This document shows positions 1 to 6,881 of a stretch of DNA of 12,162 bases, one piece after another. A model generated the notes under the pieces. It ran no database searches and was not told where the DNA came from. It worked only from the letters and a program-made list of their open reading frames with translations. This DNA is from an uncultured Clostridium sp. (GTDB lineage: Bacteria > Bacillota > Clostridia > Lachnospirales > Lachnospiraceae), in the NCBI GenBank assembly GCA_958349075.1, contig CATWBR010000094.1, positions 1-12,162 on the forward strand. Direction: 5' to 3'. Made by a program: the position numbers and the translations under genes. Each line of letters begins with the position of its first letter. Within the stretch, counting starts at the first letter, position 1.

Positions 1-34
1 GCTCCAAGGTCCCCTTCGGAAAGTTTTCTCCTTC

Positions 35-410
35 CTTCCCCGGGCAGGTTGTCGATGGGACTGAAGACTCAGAGAGGGGTGTTGCCCTGTCCGCCGTCTT
101 CAGGGGCTGATTGTCTCTTACTTCAAGTGCGGGGCAGGTATTGTCGCGGCCACTATGAAGTGGCGATACTTTCACAGGCAGATTAGCTTTCAGAACAAAG
201 TCCCCGTCATTAAGACCTGTCGGTGCGCCAGATAAATCACTCTAAGACCAAACACCGGGCAGTCTCCCGGCATTTGAAAGGATGTAGTGGCCGCGATAAT
301 ACCTCCCCCTTTGAAGAAATAGAACAAATCAGCAGCCGCAGGCCGGGCCGGAATGGTGCGCGACGACCCCCGGCGTCTTCAGTCCCGGTCATAACCTGCC
401 TGTGGGGAAG
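35..410. repeat. Long imperfect inverted repeat (arms 35-155 and 285-410)
   Basis: The two arms are related in inverted orientation. Matching blocks, outermost first: CTTCCCC at 35-41 with 404-410; GGCAGGTT at 43-50 with 393-400 (8/8); GGGACTGAAGAC at 57-68 with 375-386 (12/12); and GGTATTGTCGCGGCCACTA at 137-155 with 285-303 (18/19). The tracts between blocks are diverged but of similar length. The 129-nt centre holds small hairpins (ACAGG 174-178 with CCTGT 216-220; CCGGG 255-259 with CCCGG 266-270), and 149-164 is itself a 6-bp stem with a 4-nt loop. No transposase, ribosome site or credible gene lies inside. It could be a dispersed palindromic element, a structured RNA or two opposed copies of one repeat; the sequence alone does not decide. 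The inverted repeat is seen directly; the mobile or dispersed nature is inference. Confidence 0.7.
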
Positions 411-720
411 GGAAAAAAATATTCTTGTGAACAGGTTGTATTCCGCGAGGCGTTTTTTGTGAGTGCAGCACAGCGTAAGTCACAGAAAACCCGAGGATTG
501 CGGCGCGAAACGGTGTTTTTGTACCGTTTCTGTGCATCGCGTAGCGTATTGCTGGGCACGGAGTGAACAGTAATCAAAAAGATTCCGGAGGGAACCTGGA
601 GTCCATCGGCACTTACCGAGGTTTTTTCGAGGTTAGTGTCCGTTATGTACTCCAAAGAGCGCAAGCGTTTCCCGCAGGAACTTTTTCTGCCCGGATTCCC
701 CACCCGCGACAACCTGCAAA
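411..720. other. Non-coding stretch with short hairpins
   Basis: No convincing gene on either strand. Visible structure: an 8-bp perfect stem GAAACGGT 507-514 with ACCGTTTC 523-530 around a T-rich loop; a direct repeat CGAGGTT at 617-623 and 628-634; the hairpin element at 548-574 listed separately; and CGACAACCTGC at 707-717, the exact reverse complement of 44-54 in the left arm of the upstream repeat. A minus-strand open frame covers most of it, but it starts with TTG, has no ribosome site and shows no recognisable family. I read this as part of the same repeat complex as 35-410. Confidence 0.5.
548..574. repeat. Small hairpin repeat, copy 1 (GTGAACAGTAAT element)
   Basis: ATTGCTG (548-554) faces CAGTAAT (568-574) across a 13-nt loop, pairing except for one G-T wobble. 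The loop ends in GTGAA. A second copy with the same stem positions and loop end lies at 9084-9108, and both are followed a few bases later by AGATTC. Conserved pairing in two distant intergenic copies supports a small dispersed hairpin element. Function unknown. Confidence 0.5.
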
Positions 721-737
721 CCGGGACTGAAGACTCA
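721..737 (+). repeat. Third copy of the GGGACTGAAGAC terminal motif
   Basis: GGGACTGAAGACTCA at 723-737 is identical to 57-71 (15/15, same strand). CCGGGACTGAAGAC at 721-734 is the perfect inverted partner of 375-388 (14/14). The three copies split 57-737 into two adjacent segments of roughly 330 and 360 bp, each bounded by inverted motif copies. This is the layout expected of an element with short terminal inverted repeats or of repeated tandem insertion, but no encoded recombinase is seen. Confidence 0.6.
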
Positions 738-805
738 TCCCCACCCTAACCATTCCGCCCACCGGCCGTCCCGGCGGCGTTCTCGTTCCTCAACCAAACA
801 ACCTG

Positions 806-835
806 TTGTGCAATCCCCCATTCTTATAGTATAAT
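806..835 (+). promoter_or_regulatory. Promoter for the TatD-family gene
   Basis: A perfect -10 box TATAAT lies at 830-835, with a weak -35 TTGTGC at 806-811 and an 18-nt spacer. This leaves a leader of about 50 nt before the start codon at 895. It is the best sigma-A-like site in the left flank and plausibly drives the TatD-ade pair. The -10 is strong; the -35 choice is tentative. Confidence 0.6.
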
Positions 836-894
836 GAGGTGGGAAATGCACCCCATACTGAAAATTCCAATGTAGAAAAGAAAGGACAGAGTTT

Positions 895-1668
895 ATGCGG
901 GGAATAATCGACAGCCATGCCCATATCTGCGGAGCGCAGCTTTATCCGCGGTGGGAAGAGGTGGCTGCAGGGGCTAAAGAGGCAGGGATTGAAAAAATAA
1001 TGATTGTCTGCACGGAGCTTCCCGAGGCGGAGCGGGCGATTCGGATAGCGGAGAAGGATCCCATGTTTGATGTGGCCTGCGCATTTTATCCGAATGATCT
1101 TTTAAAGGTTACGGAAGAGGATTTTGTGCGCCTGGAAAGGCTGCTCCATCATCCCAGGGTCAAGGCCGTGGGCGAGATAGGGATGGATTATTACCCTTAT
1201 GAAGAGCCGGTGCCTGCAGAAATCCAGAAAGAGGCCTTTATCAGGCAGATCCGGATGGCCAATGAGGTGAATAAGCCGGTGCTGATCCATATGCGCCTGG
1301 CAACAGACGATACGAGACGTTATATGAAAGAGAACCTGAAGGTGCCGGGGATTATGCATTGTTACAGCGGCGGCGCCGAAGCCATGCGGGATTTTCTCGA
1401 CATGGGCATGTATATTTCCTTTTCCGGAAATATTACATTTGAACTGTATGATGAAAGTACACAGAGGGCGGTTAAGGAAGTTCCGCTGGACCGGATTCTG
1501 GTGGAGACGGATGCACCGAGTCTGACACCGGCTCCGATGCAGGGGAGAGAGAATGAACCAAGGTATATAACTTATGTGATTGATCACATCTGCAACGTGA
1601 GGAATATGAAAAGGGAAGAATTAATACAGGCAGTCAGTGAAAATTACAGACGCCTTATGAAAGAATAG
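895..1668 (+). CDS. TatD-family metal-dependent hydrolase
   Basis: A 257-residue single-domain amidohydrolase-type TIM barrel of the TatD family, members of which act as metal-dependent DNases or on related substrates; the substrate here is unknown. Metal-ligand motifs appear in family order: DSHAH with H8 and H10, GEIG with E94, LIH with H132, HCYSGG with H155 and ETDAPS with D206. Length matches the family's usual 250-265. The ATG at 895 follows AAAGGA (881-886) with an 8-nt spacer. The sequence is a cytoplasmic type without signal peptide. It departs from the classical E. coli TatD pattern in places (for example PSLTPAP after the catalytic aspartate), so it is best called TatD-like rather than TatD proper. 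It is followed by ade after an 80-nt gap with no terminator, which suggests one transcript. The family is secure; the reaction is not. Confidence 0.93.
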   Translation: MRGIIDSHAHICGAQLYPRWEEVAAGAKEAGIEKIMIVCTELPEAERAIRIAEKDPMFDVACAFYPNDLLKVTEEDFVRLERLLHHPRVKAVGEIGMDYYPYEEPVPAEIQKEAFIRQIRMANEVNKPVLIHMRLATDDTRRYMKENLKVPGIMHCYSGGAEAMRDFLDMGMYISFSGNITFELYDESTQRAVKEVPLDRILVETDAPSLTPAPMQGRENEPRYITYVIDHICNVRNMKREELIQAVSENYRRLMKE

Positions 1669-1748
1669 ATGGAACCGTTCGGAAGGCGAAGGGAAGGTAC
1701 GCAACAGGTACGAACCGATGATGCCCAGACACAGAGAGGAGACAAACT

Positions 1749-3518
1749 ATGATTAAACTGGAACCAAAGAATAAAAAGGAGCTTTTAAAAACAGCCCTCG
1801 GCCTCACTAAGGCCGATCTGGCTGTGACAAACTGCCGGCTTGTTAATGTATTTACAGGGGAGATTTATCCGGCCGTTGTCTATGTAAAAGACGGATTTAT
1901 TGCACATGTGGAGGCGGAAAAGCTTAATGGGCCTTTTGATGCGGAGGAAGTTTATGACGGAAAGGGACGCTATCTGATCCCGGGACTGATTGATTCCCAT
2001 ATGCACATTGAGAGTTCCATGATGACGCCGCGGAATTTCGCCAGGGTCGTGATTCCCCACGGAACGACCACGATCATCCATGATCCGCACGAGCTGGCCA
2101 ATGTTTACGGCGTGGACGCGGTAAAATACATGCATGACAGCGCCGATGATCTGCCGATGCGCCAGCTTGTGGATATCCCAAGCTGCGTTCCGGCCGTACC
2201 GGGCTGTGAAAATGCGGGAGCCGAGTTTTTTGCCGGAGAGATCCGGGAGCTGGCCAAGCTTGAGAGAGTGGTGGGCCTGGCCGAGGTGATGGATTTCTAT
2301 GGGGTGATGAACGGCGACGACCGTATGATGGATATCATCGAGGCGGCCGAAGAGAGCGGCCTCTATCTTCAGGGACATGCACCGGGTCTGATGGGAAGAC
2401 AGCTTTCCGCATATCTTTGCGGCGGTCCGAATACCTGCCATGAGACGACCAGGGGCGATGAGGCGCTTGGCAAGCTTCGGGCCGGCATGTATGTGGATGC
2501 CAGGGAGAGCTCAATCACAAAGAATGTTAAGGCGATCGTGGAGGGAATAGACGGAATCCGTTTCTATGATACACTGACACTCTGCAGTGACGACAGGGAG
2601 AGTGACGATCTCTTACACACGGGCCATTTAAACGCAGTAGTCAGAAAAGCCATCGAATGCGGCATGGATCCGGTGCTGGCAATCAAAAGTGCAACAATCA
2701 ATACGGCCAGGGAAATCGGTGTATCCCATATCGGAGCCGTGGCGCCGGGCTATACGGCGGATATGGTCCTGACGGAGGACATTAACACCATGTGGGCGGA
2801 TGCCGTATTCTTCGGCGGAAAGCTGGTTGCCGAGCACGGAAAACTGACGGTGGAGATCGAGGATCGTGAATACGCTATGGAAAAGAGAAATTCCATGAAT
2901 GCGGGGGAAGTGACGCTTAACGACTTTATTGTAAAAGCCCCTGTGGAGAGCGGTACCGTAAAAGTCCGCGTAATGGAGTACCACGATCTTTTCCAGAGCA
3001 TGACCAGGTGTGCGGTGGAAGAACTGGAAGTGAAGGACGGTACGGTCGTACTGAAAGAGGGTATGGCGTTTGTGGCCGTAATCAACCGCCACGGCAAGGG
3101 TACAAAGGCACTTGGAATCGTCAAGAATTTTGGAAGCAGCGAGGGTGCCGTGGCATCCACAGTCTCCCATGATTCCCACAACCTGACGATTGTCTATTTC
3201 AAACCGGAAGACGCCTTTGTGGCGGCAAAGGAACTGATTGCAAAAGGCGGCGGCATGACCGCGGTAAAGGACGGGAAGGTCCTCAATACCCTGAGACTGG
3301 AGGTCGGCGGCCTGATGACAAGGCTGAATGCCGAGGAACTGACGAAAGAGGCGGCAAGGATGAAAGAGACGGAGCGCAGTCTGGGACTTACAGCCCAGGA
3401 AAATCCGCTTCTGCGCATTGTTTCCCTGGCACTTCCCGTCATTCCGGATGTGAAAATGTCCGATTTAGGCCTCGTTTCCGTGGCGGAACAGAAGATTCTT
3501 CCGCTGTTCACGTCATAA
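1749..3518 (+). CDS. ade: Adenine deaminase
   Basis: A 589-residue adenine deaminase (adenine to hypoxanthine plus ammonia, EC 3.5.4.2), a cytoplasmic purine-salvage enzyme of the amidohydrolase superfamily. Visible motifs: PGLIDSHMHIESS with metal ligands H84 and H86; TTTIIHDPHE; GHAPG with H210; a conserved HETTRGDEA stretch; and CSDDRESDD beginning at C279 with the catalytic aspartate pair. A C-terminal domain includes SHDSHN near residue 475. Length fits the family (about 570-600). The ATG at 1749 has GAGGAG at 1736-1741 with a 7-nt spacer. The 80-nt gap upstream carries no purine-riboswitch-like sequence that I can recognise, so control probably comes from the promoter ahead of the TatD gene. 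No clear intrinsic terminator follows. Intact and typical; function very likely. Confidence 0.97.
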   Translation: MIKLEPKNKKELLKTALGLTKADLAVTNCRLVNVFTGEIYPAVVYVKDGFIAHVEAEKLNGPFDAEEVYDGKGRYLIPGLIDSHMHIESSMMTPRNFARVVIPHGTTTIIHDPHELANVYGVDAVKYMHDSADDLPMRQLVDIPSCVPAVPGCENAGAEFFAGEIRELAKLERVVGLAEVMDFYGVMNGDDRMMDIIEAAEESGLYLQGHAPGLMGRQLSAYLCGGPNTCHETTRGDEALGKLRAGMYVDARESSITKNVKAIVEGIDGIRFYDTLTLCSDDRESDDLLHTGHLNAVVRKAIECGMDPVLAIKSATINTAREIGVSHIGAVAPGYTADMVLTEDINTMWADAVFFGGKLVAEHGKLTVEIEDREYAMEKRNSMNAGEVTLNDFIVKAPVESGTVKVRVMEYHDLFQSMTRCAVEELEVKDGTVVLKEGMAFVAVINRHGKGTKALGIVKNFGSSEGAVASTVSHDSHNLTIVYFKPEDAFVAAKELIAKGGGMTAVKDGKVLNTLRLEVGGLMTRLNAEELTKEAARMKETERSLGLTAQENPLLRIVSLALPVIPDVKMSDLGLVSVAEQKILPLFTS

Positions 3519-3558
3519 ATCGGTGATATGTTCGCTACAGAAAGACAAATGTATTTTC

Positions 3559-3601
3559 TTTGCGGAAAAATGTTGATTTTTTCCGCGAATTGGTATAGGA
3601 T
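3559..3601 (+). promoter_or_regulatory. asd promoter overlapped by a palindrome
   Basis: A candidate -35 TTGATT (3573-3578) and -10 TAGGAT (3596-3601) are 17 nt apart; TATAGG at 3594-3599 preceded by TGG is an alternative extended -10. A 12-bp inverted repeat covers the -35: arms 3559-3570 (TTTGCGGAAAAA) and 3578-3589 (TTTTTCCGCGAA), one G-T wobble, 7-nt centre. It has no T-run after the stem, so it is not a standard terminator for ade. It is placed like an operator, but no regulator is known; that role is inference. Confidence 0.5.
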
Positions 3602-3611
3602 ATACGTTAAT

Positions 3612-3638
3612 GTAACTATAAAGACAGTGGATAGTTAC
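3612..3638 (+). repeat. Inverted repeat in the asd leader
   Basis: GTAACTAT (3612-3619) and ATAGTTAC (3631-3638) are perfect 8-nt inverted partners around an 11-nt loop. They sit just downstream of the predicted -10 and 33 nt before the start codon, so the site would be at the 5' end of the asd mRNA or act as a second operator. No lysine riboswitch consensus is recognisable here. Confidence 0.5.
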
Positions 3639-3657
3639 GGAAATCGAATTCGGGAAT

Positions 3658-3663
3658 GAGGAG
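3658..3663 (+). promoter_or_regulatory. Ribosome binding site that sets the asd start
   Basis: GAGGAG ends 7 nt before the ATG at 3671. The in-frame ATG at 3656 overlaps this site and has no ribosome site of its own, so 3671 is the likely start. Confidence 0.75.
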
Positions 3664-3670
3664 AACCGCT

Positions 3671-4762
3671 ATGGAAATGAAGAAGAAATTACGTGTGGGC
3701 GTCTTGGGCGCAACAGGAATGGTAGGACAGCGTTTTATTACACTTTTGGCTGAACATCCGTGGTACGAGGTAACTGCAGTGGCAGCAAGCCCCAGATCAG
3801 CCGGCAGAACTTATGAAGAAGCAGTAGGCGGACGCTGGAAGATGCAGACGCCAATGCCGGAATCCGTAAAAAATATGGTTGTGATGAATGTCAACGAAGT
3901 GGAAAAAGTTGCCGCAGCCGTAGATTTTGTCTTCAGCGCCGTTGATATGACGAAAGAAGAAATCCGAGCAATCGAGGATGCCTATGCAAAAGCAGAGACA
4001 CCGGTTGTGTCCAACAACAGCGCCCATCGCTGGACACCGGACGTACCGATGGTAGTGCCGGAGATTAACCCGGAACACTTCAAAGTAATTGAATTTCAGA
4101 AAAAACGCCTTGGAACAAAGAGAGGCTTTGTCGCTGTAAAACCAAACTGCTCCATCCAGAGCTATGCTCCGGTTTTGACCGCATGGAAAGAATTCGAGCC
4201 TTATGAGGTGGTTGCCACCACCTACCAGGCAATTTCCGGCGCCGGAAAAACCTTTAAGGACTGGCCGGAGATGGTGGAGAATATCATACCATACATTGGC
4301 GGTGAGGAAGAAAAGAGTGAGCAGGAACCGCTCAGACTCTGGGGCGAGATAAAAGACGGACAGATTGTAAAAGCAGATGGTCCTGTCATTACCTGCCAGT
4401 GCATCCGCGTGCCGGTTCTGGACGGTCATACGGCCGCCGTATTTGTGAAATTCAGAAAGAAACCGACAAAAGAGCAGTTGATTGAGAAGCTCGTGAATTT
4501 TAAAGGCCTTCCTCAGGAGATGGAACTCCCGAGCGCGCCGAAGCAGTTCATCCAGTATCTGGAGGAGGATAACCGTCCTCAGGTTAAGCTGGATGTCGAT
4601 TTTGAAAAAGGAATGGGAGTTTCCGTCGGCCGTCTGAGGGAAGACACGGTTTATGACTGGAAGTTTGTCGGACTTTCCCACAACACACTGAGAGGCGCCG
4701 CTGGCGGAGCCGTTCTCTGCGCGGAGCTTCTGACAGCCCAGGGATATATTGAGGGGAAATAA
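3671..4762 (+). CDS. asd: Aspartate-semialdehyde dehydrogenase, archaeal/fungal type
   Basis: A 363-residue cytoplasmic enzyme that reduces aspartyl-4-phosphate to aspartate 4-semialdehyde with NADPH, the branch point to lysine/diaminopimelate, threonine and methionine. The N-terminal Rossmann motif GATGMVGQ lies at residues 13-20. The catalytic cysteine is C160 in KPNCS, followed by the conserved QAISGAGK stretch. The likely acid/base histidine is H253 in RVPVLDGH. A C-terminal SHNTLRGAAGG motif completes the family pattern. The overall form (TIGR00978-like, about 350-365 residues) is the archaeal/fungal version that many clostridia use instead of the E. coli type. Its own promoter region lies upstream. 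It is followed by galM after a single nucleotide, so the two are almost certainly translated from one mRNA. No dap genes are adjacent. Confidence 0.97.
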   Translation: MEMKKKLRVGVLGATGMVGQRFITLLAEHPWYEVTAVAASPRSAGRTYEEAVGGRWKMQTPMPESVKNMVVMNVNEVEKVAAAVDFVFSAVDMTKEEIRAIEDAYAKAETPVVSNNSAHRWTPDVPMVVPEINPEHFKVIEFQKKRLGTKRGFVAVKPNCSIQSYAPVLTAWKEFEPYEVVATTYQAISGAGKTFKDWPEMVENIIPYIGGEEEKSEQEPLRLWGEIKDGQIVKADGPVITCQCIRVPVLDGHTAAVFVKFRKKPTKEQLIEKLVNFKGLPQEMELPSAPKQFIQYLEEDNRPQVKLDVDFEKGMGVSVGRLREDTVYDWKFVGLSHNTLRGAAGGAVLCAELLTAQGYIEGK

Positions 4763-4763
4763 T

Positions 4764-5819
4764 ATGTACAAAAAAGTAAAATTTGGTGAACTTATAGACG
4801 GAAGAAGCGTAACCCAGTATACGCTGGTCAATAAAAACGGCCTTTCGGCATCCTTCCTGGATCTGGGAGGAATCTGGTCCTCCATGATGGTTCCCGGGCG
4901 GGATGGGGAACAGGCTGATGTGGTGCTTGGATACGACACGATTCAGGCATGTCTGGAAAACGGCGGCCATCTGGGTGAGATTGTCGGACGAAACGCCAAC
5001 CGCATCGGAAAGGCGGAATTTACACTAAACGGAGTGACTTATAAGCTGGAGGCCAACAACGGCCCCAACAACCTCCACAGCGGCCCTGATTTCTACAGAA
5101 ACAGAATCTGGGATACCGAGGTGACTGAAGAGGAGGAAGGAACGTCCGTTACATTCTCCCTGCTGAGTCCCGACGGAGACCAGGGATATCCGGGCAATGC
5201 CAGGATTTCGGTTGTCTATACGCTGACAGAGGAAAATGAGCTGAAGCTCCATTACCATATGGTCTGCGATCAGGACACGGTTGCCAATATGACGAACCAC
5301 AGCTATTTTAATCTGGCAGGCCATAAGAGCGGCAGCGCCATGGACCAGCTTGTGTGGATCGATGCAGACCGTTACACCCCTACGGACGATGTGGCTATCC
5401 CCTATGGGGAACTGAGGCCGGTAGCGGGAAGTCCGATGGATTTCACGGTAAAGAAACCAATCGGCCGCGATATCGACGCGGACTGCGAGCAGATCCGGTT
5501 CGGCCACGGCTATGACCACAACTGGGTCCTGAACCATGAGCCGGGGAAACTCTCACTCTCAGCCAAGGCCTGGGATGAGAAGAGCGGCCGCGCAATGGAG
5601 GTCTACACGGATCTTCCGGGTATCCAGTTCTATACCGCCAACTATCTGGAGCCGGAGATTCCCGGTAAGGAGGGTGTGCTGTACGGCCCGCGCCAGGGAT
5701 ACTGTTTTGAAACCCAGTATTATCCCAATGCGGTCAATATGCCGGATTATCCGTCCCCGGTTTTGAAAGAGGGAAAAGAATATAGTACTACCACAATTTA
5801 CAAATTTATGATAGAATAA
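4764..5819 (+). CDS. galM: Aldose 1-epimerase (galactose mutarotase family)
   Basis: A 351-residue aldose epimerase that interconverts alpha and beta anomers of sugars such as galactose and glucose, cytoplasmic, feeding the Leloir pathway. Family signatures: GRNANRI near residues 76-82; NNLHSG with H105; NHSYFNL with H179 (catalytic acid); and CFETQYYPNA with E316 (catalytic base). Their spacing matches characterised GalM proteins (Lactococcus H96, H170, E304). The chosen ATG at 4764 has GAGGGG at 4751-4756 with a 7-nt spacer; a TTG 15 nt upstream inside asd is possible but less likely. It is one nucleotide after asd and ends just before an intrinsic terminator, so it is the last gene of that transcript. 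No other galactose genes are next to it, so the physiological sugar is uncertain. Confidence 0.94.
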   Translation: MYKKVKFGELIDGRSVTQYTLVNKNGLSASFLDLGGIWSSMMVPGRDGEQADVVLGYDTIQACLENGGHLGEIVGRNANRIGKAEFTLNGVTYKLEANNGPNNLHSGPDFYRNRIWDTEVTEEEEGTSVTFSLLSPDGDQGYPGNARISVVYTLTEENELKLHYHMVCDQDTVANMTNHSYFNLAGHKSGSAMDQLVWIDADRYTPTDDVAIPYGELRPVAGSPMDFTVKKPIGRDIDADCEQIRFGHGYDHNWVLNHEPGKLSLSAKAWDEKSGRAMEVYTDLPGIQFYTANYLEPEIPGKEGVLYGPRQGYCFETQYYPNAVNMPDYPSPVLKEGKEYSTTTIYKFMIE

Positions 5820-5826
5820 ACATCAG

Positions 5827-5878
5827 TACAGGGATGCAGCACAGGGCCGTCCGGCAGAAGCTGCAGCCCTGTATTTTT
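5827..5878 (+). terminator. Intrinsic terminator of the asd-galM transcript
   Basis: TACAGGG (5827-5833) pairs with CCCTGTA (5867-5873) and TGCAGC (5835-5840) pairs with GCTGCA (5860-5865), separated by one A-G mismatch, followed at once by TTTTT (5874-5878). A competing shorter stem, ACAGGGC (5841-5847) with GCCCTGT (5866-5872), uses the same 3' arm and the same T-run. Confidence 0.85.
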
Positions 5879-5935
5879 GAGAAAGCCGGGGCATGGCAGC
5901 CATGCCGTGGGACATTGCGGAGGATGAAAAGGAAA

Positions 5936-6862
5936 ATGGGAGCGACAGAGGGGAAGACGAACGACAGGAAGGTTACGGTTTTAGCTTCAGCCGGACTTTT
6001 ATTTGTGACAATTGTATGGGGCAGCGCGTTTGTAGTCATGAAAAATTCAATGGACGTAATCAAACCGACGTATCTGCTGGCATACAGGTTTACAATTGCC
6101 ACTGCGGGACTTATCATAATTTTCAGGAAACATGTGAAAACAATGACCCGGGCCGATATCAACTGCGGCAGCCTGCTGGGTTTTCTGCTGTTTATCAGCT
6201 ACTATTTCCAGACCTATGGGCTGAAGTTTACGACCGCCAGCAAGAATGCATTTATCACGACGCTGTACGTCATTATTGTGCCCTTTCTGCACTGGCTTTT
6301 TAATAAAGTGAAACCGACGAGAAATAACATTATTGCCGCCTGCATTGCGGTGGTCGGCCTGGCGCTCCTTTCACTAAAGGGAGACCTGACGGTCAATTTC
6401 GGCGACTTTCTAACCTTTATCTGCGGCTTTTGTTTTGCCCTTCACATGGTTTTCATCGATCGCTACACCATGGTTTATGATCCGATCAAACTGACCGTGG
6501 TCCAGATGGGATCCTGCGCCGTATTTTCGTGGTTTGTGGCCTTCGTTTTCGAGGGTTCCTGCGATTTGAGCGTATTTGCGGACAGAGGGGTGCTTGTATC
6601 CGTCCTGTACCTGGGACTGGTTTCAAGCATGCTCTGCTTCCTGCTCCAGACCGTGGGACAAACCTATCTGAGCGCAAGCACATCATCGATATTACTCTCT
6701 TTTGAATCGGTGTTCGGGCTGGTTTTTTCGGTGATTTTCCTGAGTGAATCGGTGACGGCCAGAATGCTTGCAGGATGCGTGCTGATGTTTGCGGCGGCGA
6801 TCCTGGCGGAGCACAAGCCGTCGGGCGGTAAGAAAGCCGGAAAACAGCAAAGAAATTTATAA
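5936..6862 (+). CDS. EamA/DMT-superfamily transporter (10 TM)
   Basis: An integral membrane protein of the drug/metabolite transporter superfamily, 308 residues from the chosen start, close to the usual 280-310. Ten hydrophobic segments can be read at about residues 14-34, 44-63, 77-96, 102-122, 130-147, 154-172, 185-205, 217-237, 247-267 and 272-290, giving two tandem EamA repeats. Family hallmarks are TIVWGSAF in the first helix and FESVFGLVFSVIFLSE in the ninth. The tail is short and basic (KKAGKQQ), cytoplasmic by the positive-inside rule. The substrate cannot be told: relatives export amino acids, nucleosides or drugs. The start is uncertain: ATG 5936 lies 12 nt after GGAGG (5919-5923), while ATG 5924 abuts it and ATG 5834 falls inside the upstream terminator. 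topB follows 19 nt later. Confidence 0.9.
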   Translation: MGATEGKTNDRKVTVLASAGLLFVTIVWGSAFVVMKNSMDVIKPTYLLAYRFTIATAGLIIIFRKHVKTMTRADINCGSLLGFLLFISYYFQTYGLKFTTASKNAFITTLYVIIVPFLHWLFNKVKPTRNNIIAACIAVVGLALLSLKGDLTVNFGDFLTFICGFCFALHMVFIDRYTMVYDPIKLTVVQMGSCAVFSWFVAFVFEGSCDLSVFADRGVLVSVLYLGLVSSMLCFLLQTVGQTYLSASTSSILLSFESVFGLVFSVIFLSESVTARMLAGCVLMFAAAILAEHKPSGGKKAGKQQRNL

Positions 6863-6881
6863 ACAGAATGTGGGGAATGGA

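Noticed and set aside
372..410. Resemblance of the ACCTGCC stretch to the end of a cobalamin riboswitch
   Set aside because: The other conserved boxes are missing, the stretch is explained by the inverted repeat, and no cobalamin gene follows.
223..462. 79-codon open frame on the + strand in the left flank
   Set aside because: It starts with GTG, lacks a ribosome site, runs across the right arm of the inverted repeat and shows no recognisable family.
389..712. 107-codon open frame on the - strand in the left flank
   Set aside because: TTG start without a ribosome site, composition unlike the neighbouring genes, and it lies between inverted motif copies. It is more likely an open frame inside a repeat, though such frames may be annotated as hypothetical proteins.
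1669..1748. Possible purine riboswitch before ade
   Set aside because: The 80-nt gap is too short alongside the ribosome site and shows no purine-aptamer core that I can recognise.
3797..4939. 380-codon open frame on the - strand opposite asd
   Set aside because: It is antisense to asd and galM, which carry clear catalytic motifs on the + strand. No ribosome site or family match.
5834..5935. N-terminal extension of the transporter from ATG 5834
   Set aside because: This start lies inside the terminator hairpin and has no usable ribosome site, and the added residues are not membrane-like.
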